DNA of 15,456 nt from Deltaproteobacteria bacterium (lineage in GTDB: Bacteria; Desulfobacterota; Desulfobulbia; Desulfobulbales; BM004), in contig JAFDBU010000279.1 in NCBI GenBank assembly GCA_019313095.1, positions 1-15,456 on the forward strand. Direction: 5' to 3'. The notes beneath the pieces were generated by a model. The model saw only the letters and a program-made list of their open reading frames with translations, was not told the DNA's origin and searched no databases. A program made the position numbers and the translations under genes. The number at the start of each line of letters is the position of its first letter. Position 1 is the stretch's first letter. Positions 1-7,330 of the stretch are shown here, in pieces.

Positions 1-64
1 CATGATACAGTTCTGCCACCTGCCGGCTGAATTCAGGTTTTAGCTCAATTTTATCTGTTTTCAT
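1..64 (-). CDS. N-terminal fragment of an unidentified protein, running off the left edge
   Basis: Reading the minus strand from the ATG at 64 gives 21 codons (MKTDKIELKPEFSRQVAELYH) before the window ends. The start lies inside the last codons of amrA, whose stop is at 51-53, so the two genes overlap by 14 nt and are probably translationally coupled. An AGG lies about 10 nt upstream, so the ribosome site is weak. The short stretch is hydrophilic and helical-looking. It resembles loosely the start of HdrC-like iron-sulfur proteins, but 21 residues are far too few to assign a family and I do not claim one. Confidence 0.6.
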   Translation of the reverse strand, partial: MKTDKIELKPEFSRQVAELYH

Positions 65-650
65 GAAAGTACTGGACCTGATAGGTTGACACTTCCAGCT
101 GGCCCCTCTGCCACTCATCAGGAACAAGACAGGCTTTTCTGCAGAGATGAGCCAAAAAATCCTCTGTTCTGGGAAGCTGTTCCCAGACCTGGGGCAGAAA
201 TGTGGCACGGCATGCGCCTTTGCTGATAATAACCCCATCAATATTGGGACGCAGTTTTTTCAGGAGATCATCACCATCGGTATATTCCAATTTCCGGGGG
301 TTGGTCAGAATGCTTATCTCGATTTCCGCCTGTTCAAGCTCTGGCTCAGTAATCGACGGGAAACGGGGATCATTGAGGGCAGAATTTATGGCATTGCGCT
401 GTATCCCCTCAAGGAGGGTTTCAGAAGGCGTCAGGCAGCCCATGCAGCCGCGCAGCTGTTTGTTTATTTTCAAGGTAACAAAAGTGCCGCGTTTTTCCTT
501 AAAAATCTGGGCTGCCAGATCATCTGCAGAAATTTTATTGCGGTCACTCCCGAAACCACCGAGTCTTGCCGCTATGGTTTCTCGGGCCAGGCGGACTAAC
601 AGTTGACCCTGCTCTTCAGTAAGATTCTTTGAAGTCTGCGTAGCGCCCAT
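51..650 (-). CDS. amrA: AmmeMemoRadiSam system protein A (AMMECR1 domain)
   Basis: A 199-residue soluble protein that is nearly all one AMMECR1 domain. The hallmark LRGCMGCL (C69 and C72; family consensus LRGCIG) is followed by the family's ALNDPRFPSIT segment, the EIEISIL strand and a C-terminal FLPQVWEQLP segment. Length fits bacterial members. The family is named for its co-occurrence with a MEMO-domain protein (AmrB) and a radical SAM enzyme (AmrS); the biochemical function is not settled. Neither partner is visible here, although the next gene is cut off after 21 codons. The ATG at 650 has a good ribosome site (GGAG about 5-8 nt upstream), sits 18 nt after the thiolase gene, and fits the operon. 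Confidence 0.9.
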   Translation of the reverse strand: MGATQTSKNLTEEQGQLLVRLARETIAARLGGFGSDRNKISADDLAAQIFKEKRGTFVTLKINKQLRGCMGCLTPSETLLEGIQRNAINSALNDPRFPSITEPELEQAEIEISILTNPRKLEYTDGDDLLKKLRPNIDGVIISKGACRATFLPQVWEQLPRTEDFLAHLCRKACLVPDEWQRGQLEVSTYQVQYFHENR

Positions 651-668
651 ATCTCCAACTCCAGGATT

Positions 669-1718
669 TTACCATTCAATTCCCAACATAAGACAGTTTA
701 TACCGCTGCCTATGCCAAGCAGGGCGGCACTCTGCCCCTTGCTGAAAATTCCCTGTTCAATGCCAATAGCCATGGTGACCGGTGCTGAAACAGAGCCGGT
801 ATTGCCCATGTACGAGAGGGTTTCAAAATTTTTTGCCGGGTCAAGCCCAAGACGCTCGAAAAGAAGACGGGCATGGGCCTGGCCTACCTGGTGACAGAAG
901 TAAACATTGATACCGTTTGGGGGCCAGTCGATTGCTGCTAAGAAATCTTCCCAGGTGTCCCTGGCAGTTTCAATGCCGCGCTTCATAAGTTCTTCGGAAT
1001 CAGTGGCCATGAGGATGGAACCCTGGTCGGAGCTGGCATTGATCGACTGGCCTCCCTGGCAGAGATCATTGTGCCTGGTGTTTGCCCTATAGGCTCCACC
1101 GACAAATTTTTGCTGCCCCTTGCAATAATTCTCATGGGTCATTATCACGGCAACTGCCCCTGAACCTATGGTAAGCGAGGCAAAAGAATTTTTGATGGTT
1201 TTACGGGTCAGGCTGCTGTCGCTTAATAAATTACTGATGGTTGAATCAAGCAACCCCTCTGCAGTCTCTCCGGCCACAATTAAACCGCACTTAACCTGGC
1301 CAAGTTCTATCATATTGGCCAGAAAGATCATGCCGTCCAGAAAACCAAGGCAGGCATTTGAAATATCAAAGACCAGGCACCGCTCAGGCAATCCCAGTTG
1401 ATTATGGACGAAAGAACCAGTAGCCGGTTCCATCATATCCCGTGAAACAGAGGTAAATATCAGGCATTCCAATTCAGCAGCCGGGATGCCTGACGCAGCA
1501 ATAGCCTTTCTGCCAGCCATAAAAGCGGCATCACTTGGCCTGGTACCTTTGTCCCAGAACCGTCGCTCCTTAATGCCGCTCATCAGTTCCAGCCGGCCTT
1601 CAGGAAGCTTCAGTTTTTTATAAACCGGGTTCAGTCTTTCTTCAATGACTTCAGAGGTGATTACATTTGGCGGCAGTTCATAACCAAAGCCATGTAACTG
1701 CACATGCTGGTATTTCAT
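669..1718 (-). CDS. OleA-like thiolase-fold condensing enzyme (3-oxoacyl-ACP synthase III family)
   Basis: A 349-residue ketosynthase with the Cys-His-Asn triad: C123 in ISNACLGF, H276 in FCHQVGQAH and N306 in YMGNTGSVS. It follows OleA, the enzyme of long-chain olefin synthesis that joins two acyl-CoAs head to head, more closely than housekeeping FabH. Shared features recalled from Xanthomonas OleA are the N-terminal TSxxIxERLxPxY, the RRFWD region, TSVSRDxxEPxT with a glutamate (E97) matching OleA's catalytic Glu117, and the C-terminal LLGIGSGINCLM. I infer a Claisen condensation of two acyl chains or an acyl chain plus another thioester; substrate unknown. Its start (ATG 1718) shares one base with the TAA of the upstream SDR gene, so the two are surely co-expressed. 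OleB, OleC and a typical OleD are not in the window. Confidence 0.85.
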   Translation of the reverse strand: MKYQHVQLHGFGYELPPNVITSEVIEERLNPVYKKLKLPEGRLELMSGIKERRFWDKGTRPSDAAFMAGRKAIAASGIPAAELECLIFTSVSRDMMEPATGSFVHNQLGLPERCLVFDISNACLGFLDGMIFLANMIELGQVKCGLIVAGETAEGLLDSTISNLLSDSSLTRKTIKNSFASLTIGSGAVAVIMTHENYCKGQQKFVGGAYRANTRHNDLCQGGQSINASSDQGSILMATDSEELMKRGIETARDTWEDFLAAIDWPPNGINVYFCHQVGQAHARLLFERLGLDPAKNFETLSYMGNTGSVSAPVTMAIGIEQGIFSKGQSAALLGIGSGINCLMLGIEW

Positions 1719-2518
1719 TAAGCCACAACCTTGGAGACGATATCCGCATCAAAATAGTTTATACCCATGCCGCCATCGGCAACTATGGTTTGGGCCGTAA
1801 TGGCAGACGATCTGTCTGAAAGGAGAAACGCTGCAATATTGGCAACTTCCTGTGTCTGCAGTCCCTTTTTGCGCAGCGTCAGCTTCTCTGCATAAAGGTA
1901 GCTGTCAACATATCCTGGAATACCTGCTGAAGCAGAGGTTTTAAGCAATCCCGGGCAGACCGCATTAAATCTGACCTTGGAAAAACCGGAAAAGCTTTTG
2001 GCCAAGAAGCAAAGTGATGACTCAAGGGCTGCCTTGACAGGCGCCATATAACCATAATTTTCTGCCGCCATCCGGGTGGTGGAAATAGATATGGTGACAA
2101 TAGATCCATTACCATCAAGCAGTTCCCTGAAATGTTTACAGATGCTGATAAGCGAAAAACAGGAGATGTCCACCGCCTGGAGAAAATCTTTCTTGCTGGT
2201 CTCATGAAACGGCTTGAAACCGTCAGCATAGTTTGCAAAAGCAATAGAGTGCACAATGCCGTGAATTTTTCCGTTGACAGACGCTGCAACTTCCTCTTTG
2301 ACTCTGGCAATGTTTTCCTCGTTCTCCACATCACAGGTAAAAATCCTGGAACCGGGAAACAGCTTTCCCGCTGTTTCTTTTCTGGCCCGACTCCGAACGA
2401 TGTGAATGACCTCAGCGCCTGCCTCCTGCAATACCCTTGCTATGGCACAGGCTACTGACTTTCGGTTGGCCAAGCCAAAGATAATTATTTTTTTATCAGA
2501 AAGTTGCAGAAAATCCAT
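1718..2518 (-). CDS. Enoyl-ACP reductase (FabI)-like short-chain dehydrogenase
   Basis: A 266-residue Rossmann SDR of the FabI branch. The N-terminus has a FabI-type nucleotide site ([17 protein letters not shown]), then [15 protein letters not shown] at about 90-95, a GSIVTIS strand and the Y155-x6-K162 pair in [13 protein letters not shown], and a C-terminal [11 protein letters not shown]...VADGGMGI segment. FabI reduces the enoyl double bond in fatty-acid elongation with NAD(P)H. Aligned from SIVT to NY without a gap, the position of E. coli FabI Tyr146 is isoleucine here (I145), so one of the three usual catalytic residues is missing. With the overlapping OleA-like gene this suggests a specialised reductase in a lipid side pathway, not the housekeeping enzyme. 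The ATG at 2518 has AAGG six nt upstream. Confidence 0.85.
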   Translation of the reverse strand: MDFLQLSDKKIIIFGLANRKSVACAIARVLQEAGAEVIHIVRSRARKETAGKLFPGSRIFTCDVENEENIARVKEEVAASVNGKIHGIVHSIAFANYADGFKPFHETSKKDFLQAVDISCFSLISICKHFRELLDGNGSIVTISISTTRMAAENYGYMAPVKAALESSLCFLAKSFSGFSKVRFNAVCPGLLKTSASAGIPGYVDSYLYAEKLTLRKKGLQTQEVANIAAFLLSDRSSAITAQTIVADGGMGINYFDADIVSKVVA

Positions 2519-2769
2519 TCTTAACCTTAAAAGAGTTTTTATCGAGATATTGCCCTTATGAAACTGGCACTTTAAAAACGGTTCCTGTGGATGTCAAAGT
2601 TTTTTCGAAATTTTCCTTTATTTTTATCGATCCCGTAAAAGCTCATCGGCGCCAGGTATGACGCCCCTTACTACATGAATTTATTGGGCTCTACCGATGA
2701 CTGCGAAACTTTTACATTTTTGGCAATTTTTCATTTGCGAATTGTGGCCATGTTGCTATAGTGTCCGCC
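2519..2769. other. Divergent intergenic region between the SDR operon and pyrG
   Basis: About 250 bp between two genes transcribed away from each other. It holds the pyrG promoter at its right end and must hold the promoter for the lipid operon at its left, which I could not place with confidence. A 7-bp inverted repeat (TCATCGG at 2643-2649 and CCGATGA at 2694-2700) encloses a smaller imperfect repeat, GGCGCC...GACGCC. It lies upstream of the pyrG promoter, so an operator or extruded structure is possible but unproven. No coding signal seen. Confidence 0.5.
2735..2762 (+). promoter_or_regulatory. Predicted sigma-70 promoter of pyrG, extended -10 type
   Basis: A -35-like TTGCGA at 2735-2740 is followed after 16 bp by TATAGT at 2757-2762, preceded by TGC to make an extended -10 (TGCTATAGT). 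Transcription would start about 2768-2770, on top of the ATG at 2770, and would exclude the GTG at 2761 as start codon. Confidence 0.55.
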
Positions 2770-4428
2770 ATGGATTCCTCAAAGCCAACCACCCGGACCA
2801 AGTTCATTTTCATCACCGGTGGCGTACTCTCTTCTCTGGGCAAGGGTTTGGCAGCAGCATCTATTGGTGCTCTTCTCGAAAGCCGTGGGCTTACCGTCAC
2901 TTTTCAAAAATTAGACCCTTATATCAATGTCGATCCCGGGACCATGAACCCGTTCCAGCATGGTGAGGTTTTTGTCACCGATGACGGTGCCGAAACCGAC
3001 CTGGATATGGGCCACTATGAGCGCTACACCAATGCCATTATGGCCCAGGTAAACAACTATACCTCAGGCCGTATATATTATTCGGTTATTTCCAAGGAAA
3101 GACGCGGCGAGTATCTTGGCGGTACGGTTCAGGTCATACCCCACATTACCGACGAGATTAAAAGTGCCATTCTGCAAATGGCTGGTACTGTTGACATTGC
3201 TATCATTGAGATCGGCGGCACTATTGGTGATATTGAGGGGCTGCCGTTTCTGGAGGCCATTCGTCAATTCCGCTTTGATGTCGGCCGCAACAATTCCCTC
3301 TTCATCCACGTGACCCTGGTGCCGTATATAAAAACCGCGGGGGAGGTAAAAACAAAACCGACCCAGCACAGTGTCAAGGAATTACGCGCTATCGGTATTC
3401 AGCCTGATATCCTCTTGTGCAGGACGGAGCGCACCTTAAGCAAAAGCCTCAAAGAAAAAATAGCCCTGTTCACCAACGTACCTACCGATGCCGTCATCAC
3501 GGCCAAGGACGTCAAGAGTATTTACGAAGTGCCTGTTCTTTTCCATAAGGAAGGACTGGATGACAAGATACTTGAACTTCTCAATATCTGGACTGGCGCA
3601 CCCCGCATAGAAGCATGGGAGGAGCTGGTCGAAAAAATTAAGCACCCCAAACATCAGGTCATCATCGGCATTATCGGCAAATATGTCGACTTAACAGAGT
3701 CCTACAAGAGTTTGCATGAAGCATTAGTGCACGGCGGCATTGCCAATGACACCAGAGTTGAGCTGCGTTATGTCAGCGCTGATGAACTTGAGGAAAGCGG
3801 CTCAGCCGAAGCCTTGGCAGGCTGTGACGGTATTCTGGTGCCGGGCGGTTTCGGTAAGCGCGGGGTTGAAGGCAAAATTATGGCTGCCAATTATGCCAGA
3901 ACCAACAAAATACCCTATTTCGGGATTTGTCTCGGCATGCAGCTGGCGGTTGTGGAGTTTGCCAGAAATATTGCCGGCATGAAGAGGGCGCATAGTACGG
4001 AGTTTGACTTCACAACCCCGTACCCGGTTATTTATTTAATGAAGGAGTGGTACGACTACCGAACCAAGCAGGTGCAGGTAAGGGATGAAAATTCGGATAT
4101 GGGTGGCACCCTGAGGCTTGGCAGCTATCCCTGCAATCTTCACAATTCCACCCTGGCTTATACCGCATATAACAGGAAAGAGATCGAGGAAAGGCACCGT
4201 CACCGCTATGAGTTCAACCCTGATCTACGCAAAGAGCTGGTCGCCAATGGCTTGATCATCAGCGGCACCTCCCCAGATGACACTCTGGTTGAAATAGTTG
4301 AACTTGCTGATCATCCCTGGTTTCTCGGCTGTCAGTTCCATCCAGAATTCAAGTCAAAACCCATGAAGCCGCATCCCCTGTTCCGGGATTTCATCAAGGC
4401 CTCGTTAGAATACTCGCAAAAAAAGTAA
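2770..4428 (+). CDS. pyrG: CTP synthase
   Basis: Makes CTP from UTP, ATP and glutamine. The N-terminal synthase domain (about residues 10-275) opens with [15 protein letters not shown], the ATP P-loop, then [21 protein letters not shown] and [14 protein letters not shown], all near-invariant. The C-terminal glutamine amidotransferase domain (about 300-545) has the nucleophile in [11 protein letters not shown] and the His-Glu pair in [11 protein letters not shown]. Length is 552 residues (E. coli 545), so it is intact. I chose the ATG at 2770; a GTG at 2761 in frame would add three residues. Neither has a Shine-Dalgarno sequence, and the predicted promoter overlaps the start, suggesting leaderless translation. 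It heads the run to kdsA, kdsC and lptC, consistent with CTP being needed to make CMP-Kdo. Confidence 0.98.
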   Translation: MDSSKPTTRTKFIFITGGVLSSLGKGLAAASIGALLESRGLTVTFQKLDPYINVDPGTMNPFQHGEVFVTDDGAETDLDMGHYERYTNAIMAQVNNYTSGRIYYSVISKERRGEYLGGTVQVIPHITDEIKSAILQMAGTVDIAIIEIGGTIGDIEGLPFLEAIRQFRFDVGRNNSLFIHVTLVPYIKTAGEVKTKPTQHSVKELRAIGIQPDILLCRTERTLSKSLKEKIALFTNVPTDAVITAKDVKSIYEVPVLFHKEGLDDKILELLNIWTGAPRIEAWEELVEKIKHPKHQVIIGIIGKYVDLTESYKSLHEALVHGGIANDTRVELRYVSADELEESGSAEALAGCDGILVPGGFGKRGVEGKIMAANYARTNKIPYFGICLGMQLAVVEFARNIAGMKRAHSTEFDFTTPYPVIYLMKEWYDYRTKQVQVRDENSDMGGTLRLGSYPCNLHNSTLAYTAYNRKEIEERHRHRYEFNPDLRKELVANGLIISGTSPDDTLVEIVELADHPWFLGCQFHPEFKSKPMKPHPLFRDFIKASLEYSQKK

Positions 4429-4437
4429 CCGGTTGTT

Positions 4438-4462
4438 AAGCTGTAAGCATGGGGAACAGCTT
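4438..4462 (+). other. Short hairpin between pyrG and kdsA
   Basis: Perfect 7-bp inverted repeat, AAGCTGT at 4438-4444 and ACAGCTT at 4456-4462, with an 11-nt loop, ten bases after the pyrG stop. No T-run follows, so it is not a standard intrinsic terminator; it might be a processing or mRNA-stability element in the operon. Confidence 0.35.
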
Positions 4463-4489
4463 TAATGATTTACTACTGGTTTGATAATC

Positions 4490-5341
4490 ATGAATAGTGT
4501 TTCAATCAGCAGACCCGGCAATCAAGGGCCCATACAGGTCGGGCCTGGACATTCTTTTTTACTTATCGCAGGACCCTGTGTCCTTGAATCAGAAAAACTG
4601 GCCCGGGAGGTTGCGGCAGCCCTCAAAGAGATCGCGAAACGTCTCGCCATTTCCCTGGTCTTCAAGTCCTCCTTTGATAAAGCAAACCGTACATCTTTAG
4701 ATTCTTATCGAGGACCCGGCATGACTGCGGGCCTGAAAATTCTTGCCGACATCCGCCAGGATTATAATATCCCGGTTATTTCCGATATCCACGAAACACA
4801 CCAGGTGGAGGCTGCAAGTGCAGTGCTTGACGTGTTGCAAATACCCGCTTTCCTCTGTCGCCAAACAGACCTTCTCGTGGCAGCGGCGGGGAGCGGCAAG
4901 GCTATTAATCTTAAAAAGGGTCAATTCGTGGCGCCCTGGGATATGGCAAATGCAGTTAATAAGATCCGGGCCTCTGGCAATAAAAATTTGATGTTATGCG
5001 AACGGGGATTTGCCCTGGGATATAATAACCTGGTGGTCGATATGCGGGCTCTGCCGGTTATGCGTTCCATGGGCTGCCCGGTCATCTTTGATGCCACCCA
5101 TTCCGTGCAGCTACCGGGTGGTGCCGGGACAAGCTCGGGCGGCCAGAGGGAATTCATCCCGCCTCTGGCCAGGGCTGCTGTGGCCGCTGGCCTTGATGGT
5201 ATTTTTATGGAAGTCCATCCCCGACCCGAAAAAGCACTCTGTGACGGGGCCAACTCCATGCCCCTTAACCGGGTGGAATCCCTTTTGGAAACACTGTTAA
5301 AGATCCATGCTCTGGTTTCAGAAGAAAACACCCAAAAGTGA
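4490..5341 (+). CDS. kdsA: 3-deoxy-8-phosphooctulonate synthase (Kdo-8-phosphate synthase)
   Basis: Condenses phosphoenolpyruvate with arabinose 5-phosphate to Kdo-8-phosphate, the committed step to the Kdo sugar of LPS inner core; cytosolic TIM barrel. Family signatures run the whole length: FKSSFDKANRTS with SYRGPG, ISDIHETHQ, LQIPAFLCRQTDLLVAA, INLKKGQFVAPWDMANAV, IFDATHSVQLPGG and MEVHPRPEKALCDGANSMPL. The residue before VLES is cysteine (C30) where E. coli KdsA has asparagine; this, with the His of DATH, the Glu of MEVHP and the Asp of CDGA, marks the metal-dependent class known from Aquifex. The frame is open back to a TTG at 4481, but the ATG at 4490 is the likelier start (283 residues). 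The ribosome site is poor, so translation may depend on pyrG readthrough. Confidence 0.97.
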   Translation: MNSVSISRPGNQGPIQVGPGHSFLLIAGPCVLESEKLAREVAAALKEIAKRLAISLVFKSSFDKANRTSLDSYRGPGMTAGLKILADIRQDYNIPVISDIHETHQVEAASAVLDVLQIPAFLCRQTDLLVAAAGSGKAINLKKGQFVAPWDMANAVNKIRASGNKNLMLCERGFALGYNNLVVDMRALPVMRSMGCPVIFDATHSVQLPGGAGTSSGGQREFIPPLARAAVAAGLDGIFMEVHPRPEKALCDGANSMPLNRVESLLETLLKIHALVSEENTQK

Positions 5342-5373
5342 AATCAAAGGCTCATTCAAGGTGAATTGAAGAT

Positions 5374-6021
5374 ATGGCGCAGGATGATTCATGTGCAGGA
5401 GGAAATACCGGCTACCCGTCCGACTGCGAGCTAACCCAGGCGCTGTTGGAAAAGGCACGAAAGAAACAGGAGTCACCTGACAGGGGATATGTCTGGAAAT
5501 CTTGCCTGCCAAGAGCAAAAGGCCTGAAACTTTTCCTCCTGGATGTTGACGGAGTATTGACCGACGGCACCATCACCTATACCCATGAAGGCAAAGAGAT
5601 TAAATCCTTTCATACGCGTGACGGACTTGGTATACGACTGCTGATGGAAAGCGGGGTGGAGGTGGGACTTATCACAGCCCGGGAATCAGAGGCAGTGAAC
5701 CGTCGGGTTCAGGACCTAGGCCTCAGATTTGTTTTTCAGAAGGCCAAAAATAAACTTGAGATTTTTCAACAGCTCCTGGAAAAATTAAACCTGGAGCCTT
5801 CCGAGGTAGGGTATATGGGAGATGACTGGCTCGACCTCCCCCTGTTAATAAGGGTTGGATTTGCAGCCACGGTGGCAGATGCCGTCCCTGAAGTTTTGAA
5901 GATTGCCCATTACGTGACGAAAAGAAAAGGCGGCAGGGGTGCGGTCCGGGAGGTATGTGAACTTATTCTGGAAGCCAAGGGCACCGATAAGCAGCTTCTT
6001 GAAAAATATTTGAAGACCTGA
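5374..6021 (+). CDS. kdsC: Kdo-8-phosphate phosphatase (HAD superfamily)
   Basis: Removes phosphate from Kdo-8-phosphate to give Kdo, the step after KdsA. HAD motif I is LLDVDGVLTDG with the nucleophile D57 and acid D59; SFHTRDGLGIRLL and GLITARESEAVNRR follow; a lysine lies in the QKAKNKLE segment and GYMGDDWLDLPL is the metal-binding motif. The end, KRKGGRGAVREVCELIL, is also typical of KdsC. Most KdsC proteins are 170-190 residues; this one is 215 because of about 50 N-terminal residues before the HAD fold that are polar with two Cys. The start at 5374 is well supported: AAGGTGA at 5358-5364 is 9 nt upstream and no other ATG is available before the domain. kdsA ends 32 nt earlier. Metal-dependent, cytosolic. 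Confidence 0.93.
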   Translation: MAQDDSCAGGNTGYPSDCELTQALLEKARKKQESPDRGYVWKSCLPRAKGLKLFLLDVDGVLTDGTITYTHEGKEIKSFHTRDGLGIRLLMESGVEVGLITARESEAVNRRVQDLGLRFVFQKAKNKLEIFQQLLEKLNLEPSEVGYMGDDWLDLPLLIRVGFAATVADAVPEVLKIAHYVTKRKGGRGAVREVCELILEAKGTDKQLLEKYLKT

Positions 6022-6058
6022 AACCGTTACTTTTTACCCTCAGACAAATGCATTCAGC

Positions 6059-6637
6059 ATGTTGAAAGATTCGAGAAACCTCCTTTGGTTTGTTCCTCTT
6101 GCAGCTTTACTAACTTTCCCGCTCTGGAAACCTCTTGCTGCTGACTTTTTAAATCCTGTGCGCCAGGAAGTTACTAACTCTGTGTCTTCACTCACCAACA
6201 TCCGAGATTTGAACAGTTCTGACATGGCCGATGTAGAATTTGAACAAAACAAGAACGGTAGCAGGGAATGGTTATTAACTGCAAGTCGCCTCACCCGTTC
6301 AGAGGGTGATCCGGACCTGCGGTTTGAAAATGTGAAAGCAGTGTTTTTCAGTAGCACCGAGGGAAGAGAAGAAGCACGCGTCAAAAGCAGGAATGCCGTT
6401 TATAATCCAGACACTCAAAAAATAACTCTGAAAGGCAAAGTCGTCATTAACAACAATGCAGGCTATGAGATGCAGACGGATGCTATCGAATATCTTGCGG
6501 CTGAAAAAAAGATCAGAACAACTTCAGCGGTCAACATTCTGGGGAACAACATTAAAGTAAGCGGTAATCGGCTGGTATATGATACCATTACTGGAAATTA
6601 CAGCCTTAATGGAAATGTGGTGTGCAGAATATGGTAA
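6059..6637 (+). CDS. lptC: LPS export ABC transporter periplasmic protein LptC
   Basis: A 192-residue bitopic protein: short N-terminus, one membrane segment (about residues 8-28), then a periplasmic LptA/OstA-like beta-jellyroll seen in repeating strands such as ADVEFEQN, SREWLLTASRL, LRFENVKAVFF, EARVKSRNAVYN, KITLKGKVVIN, YEMQTDAIEYL and KVSGNRLVYD. LptC receives LPS from the LptBFG transporter at the inner membrane and passes it to LptA. It follows kdsC by 37 nt, a common arrangement. The ATG at 6059 has no visible Shine-Dalgarno sequence, but the membrane segment begins straight after it, so the start is plausible. lptA and lptB, usually next, are missing; a decayed region follows. Confidence 0.88.
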   Translation: MLKDSRNLLWFVPLAALLTFPLWKPLAADFLNPVRQEVTNSVSSLTNIRDLNSSDMADVEFEQNKNGSREWLLTASRLTRSEGDPDLRFENVKAVFFSSTEGREEARVKSRNAVYNPDTQKITLKGKVVINNNAGYEMQTDAIEYLAAEKKIRTTSAVNILGNNIKVSGNRLVYDTITGNYSLNGNVVCRIW

Positions 6638-6681
6638 TTATCCTGCAACCACCTTCTGCAAAACATTTAGTGATACCGTTA

Positions 6682-7100
6682 TCAATTTTCCTTTTCAAGC
6701 TCTTCCATTTGTTTATTAAAACAACCCGGGCAAATACCATCGGTAAACTCAGCATCGGAATGTTTTGAAATATACGTCTCCTTTTTATTCCAGGCGCCCG
6801 GCTCAGTTCTGATTTTATGGCAATTCATACAATATTGGCAAAAAGTCCGCGCAGCGTTTTTACCTCTGACAGCGCTGTCTGAAGCTCGCCTATCAGATTT
6901 TTCCGCTCTTCCTCGGCCCGCTTCCGTTCGGTGATATTTCGGGCAATATGGACAAACTGCCTGCCCCGTCCTCTTTCGTCCATAGTCGGCGACGTGGTAA
7001 TTTCGGCAAAAGTCTTTGAACCGTCTGGCTGCATGTGAATATGTTCCGCATAAGCTGTCCGGCTCTTCTGAACAGTTTCATCAAGTGGACAGATTAGAGC
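6682..7100 (-). pseudogene. Decayed PAS-domain sensor gene, C-terminal remnant with two frameshifts
   Basis: In one minus-strand frame 7098-6825 reads ICPLDETVQKSRTAYAEH, then a typical PAS C-cap ending in HIARNITERKRAEEE and a coiled-coil linker to SEVKTLRGLF, where it hits a stop. Removing one T from the T5 run (6840-6844) and one from ATATT (6831-6835) restores LLPICMNCHKIR, then WNKKETYISKHSDAEFTDG and ICPGC, ending with a stop at 6682-6684. That Cys-rich tail after a PAS linker is common at the end of sensor kinases and PAS proteins in Desulfobacterota and relatives. The N-terminus is lost around 7100, where the frame runs into stops, so this is a remnant and not only a sequencing slip. 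No functional start or ribosome site is evident. Confidence 0.75.
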
Positions 7101-7330
7101 TTTTGTCTGGATTTAACCGGAACAGGTTGGTGATATGCACAATGTGCTGGTTGGCGGGTTTGGACCATAGGCTCAAATTGCTTCTGCAGTGCAGAATTGT
7201 CTACCCTCGGTAAGCCGGACATGGATCTAAGCTGATAAGAGAAATTTGACAGGATTTTAAAGGCCTTTCAGCTGAGCAGCATTTGAAGCTCCCCGCAGCA
7301 AGCTGCGAGGAGTGCGTTCGCTGTTCCTGT
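7101..7330. other. Gene-free stretch beyond the broken sensor gene
   Basis: No family is recognisable in any frame. The minus strand has a 56-codon open stretch in one frame (ending near 7092, just past the end of the homology) with no clear start, ribosome site or known motif. The position, between a truncated gene end and a REP-like hairpin, suggests leftover DNA from a past insertion or rearrangement, but no transposase or terminal repeats can be identified. Confidence 0.4.
7289..7312. repeat. REP-like hairpin (GC-rich imperfect palindrome)
   Basis: CTCCCCGCAG at 7289-7298 and CTGCGAGGAG at 7303-7312 form a 10-bp stem with one mismatch around a CAAG loop. No T-tract follows on either strand, so it is not a simple terminator. 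Hairpins of this CCCCGCAG-CAAG-CTGCGGGG kind recur as dispersed elements in many anaerobic Proteobacteria and Desulfobacterota as far as I recall; only one copy is in this window. Confidence 0.5.

Noticed and set aside
4481-4489. TTG start for kdsA three codons upstream
   Set aside because: No ribosome site favours it and the ATG at 4490 gives a normal KdsA N-terminus.
7092-7260. 56-codon minus-strand open stretch upstream of the PAS remnant
   Set aside because: Considered as a transposase tail, but no family motif, start or ribosome site could be shown, so it is described only as gene-free DNA.
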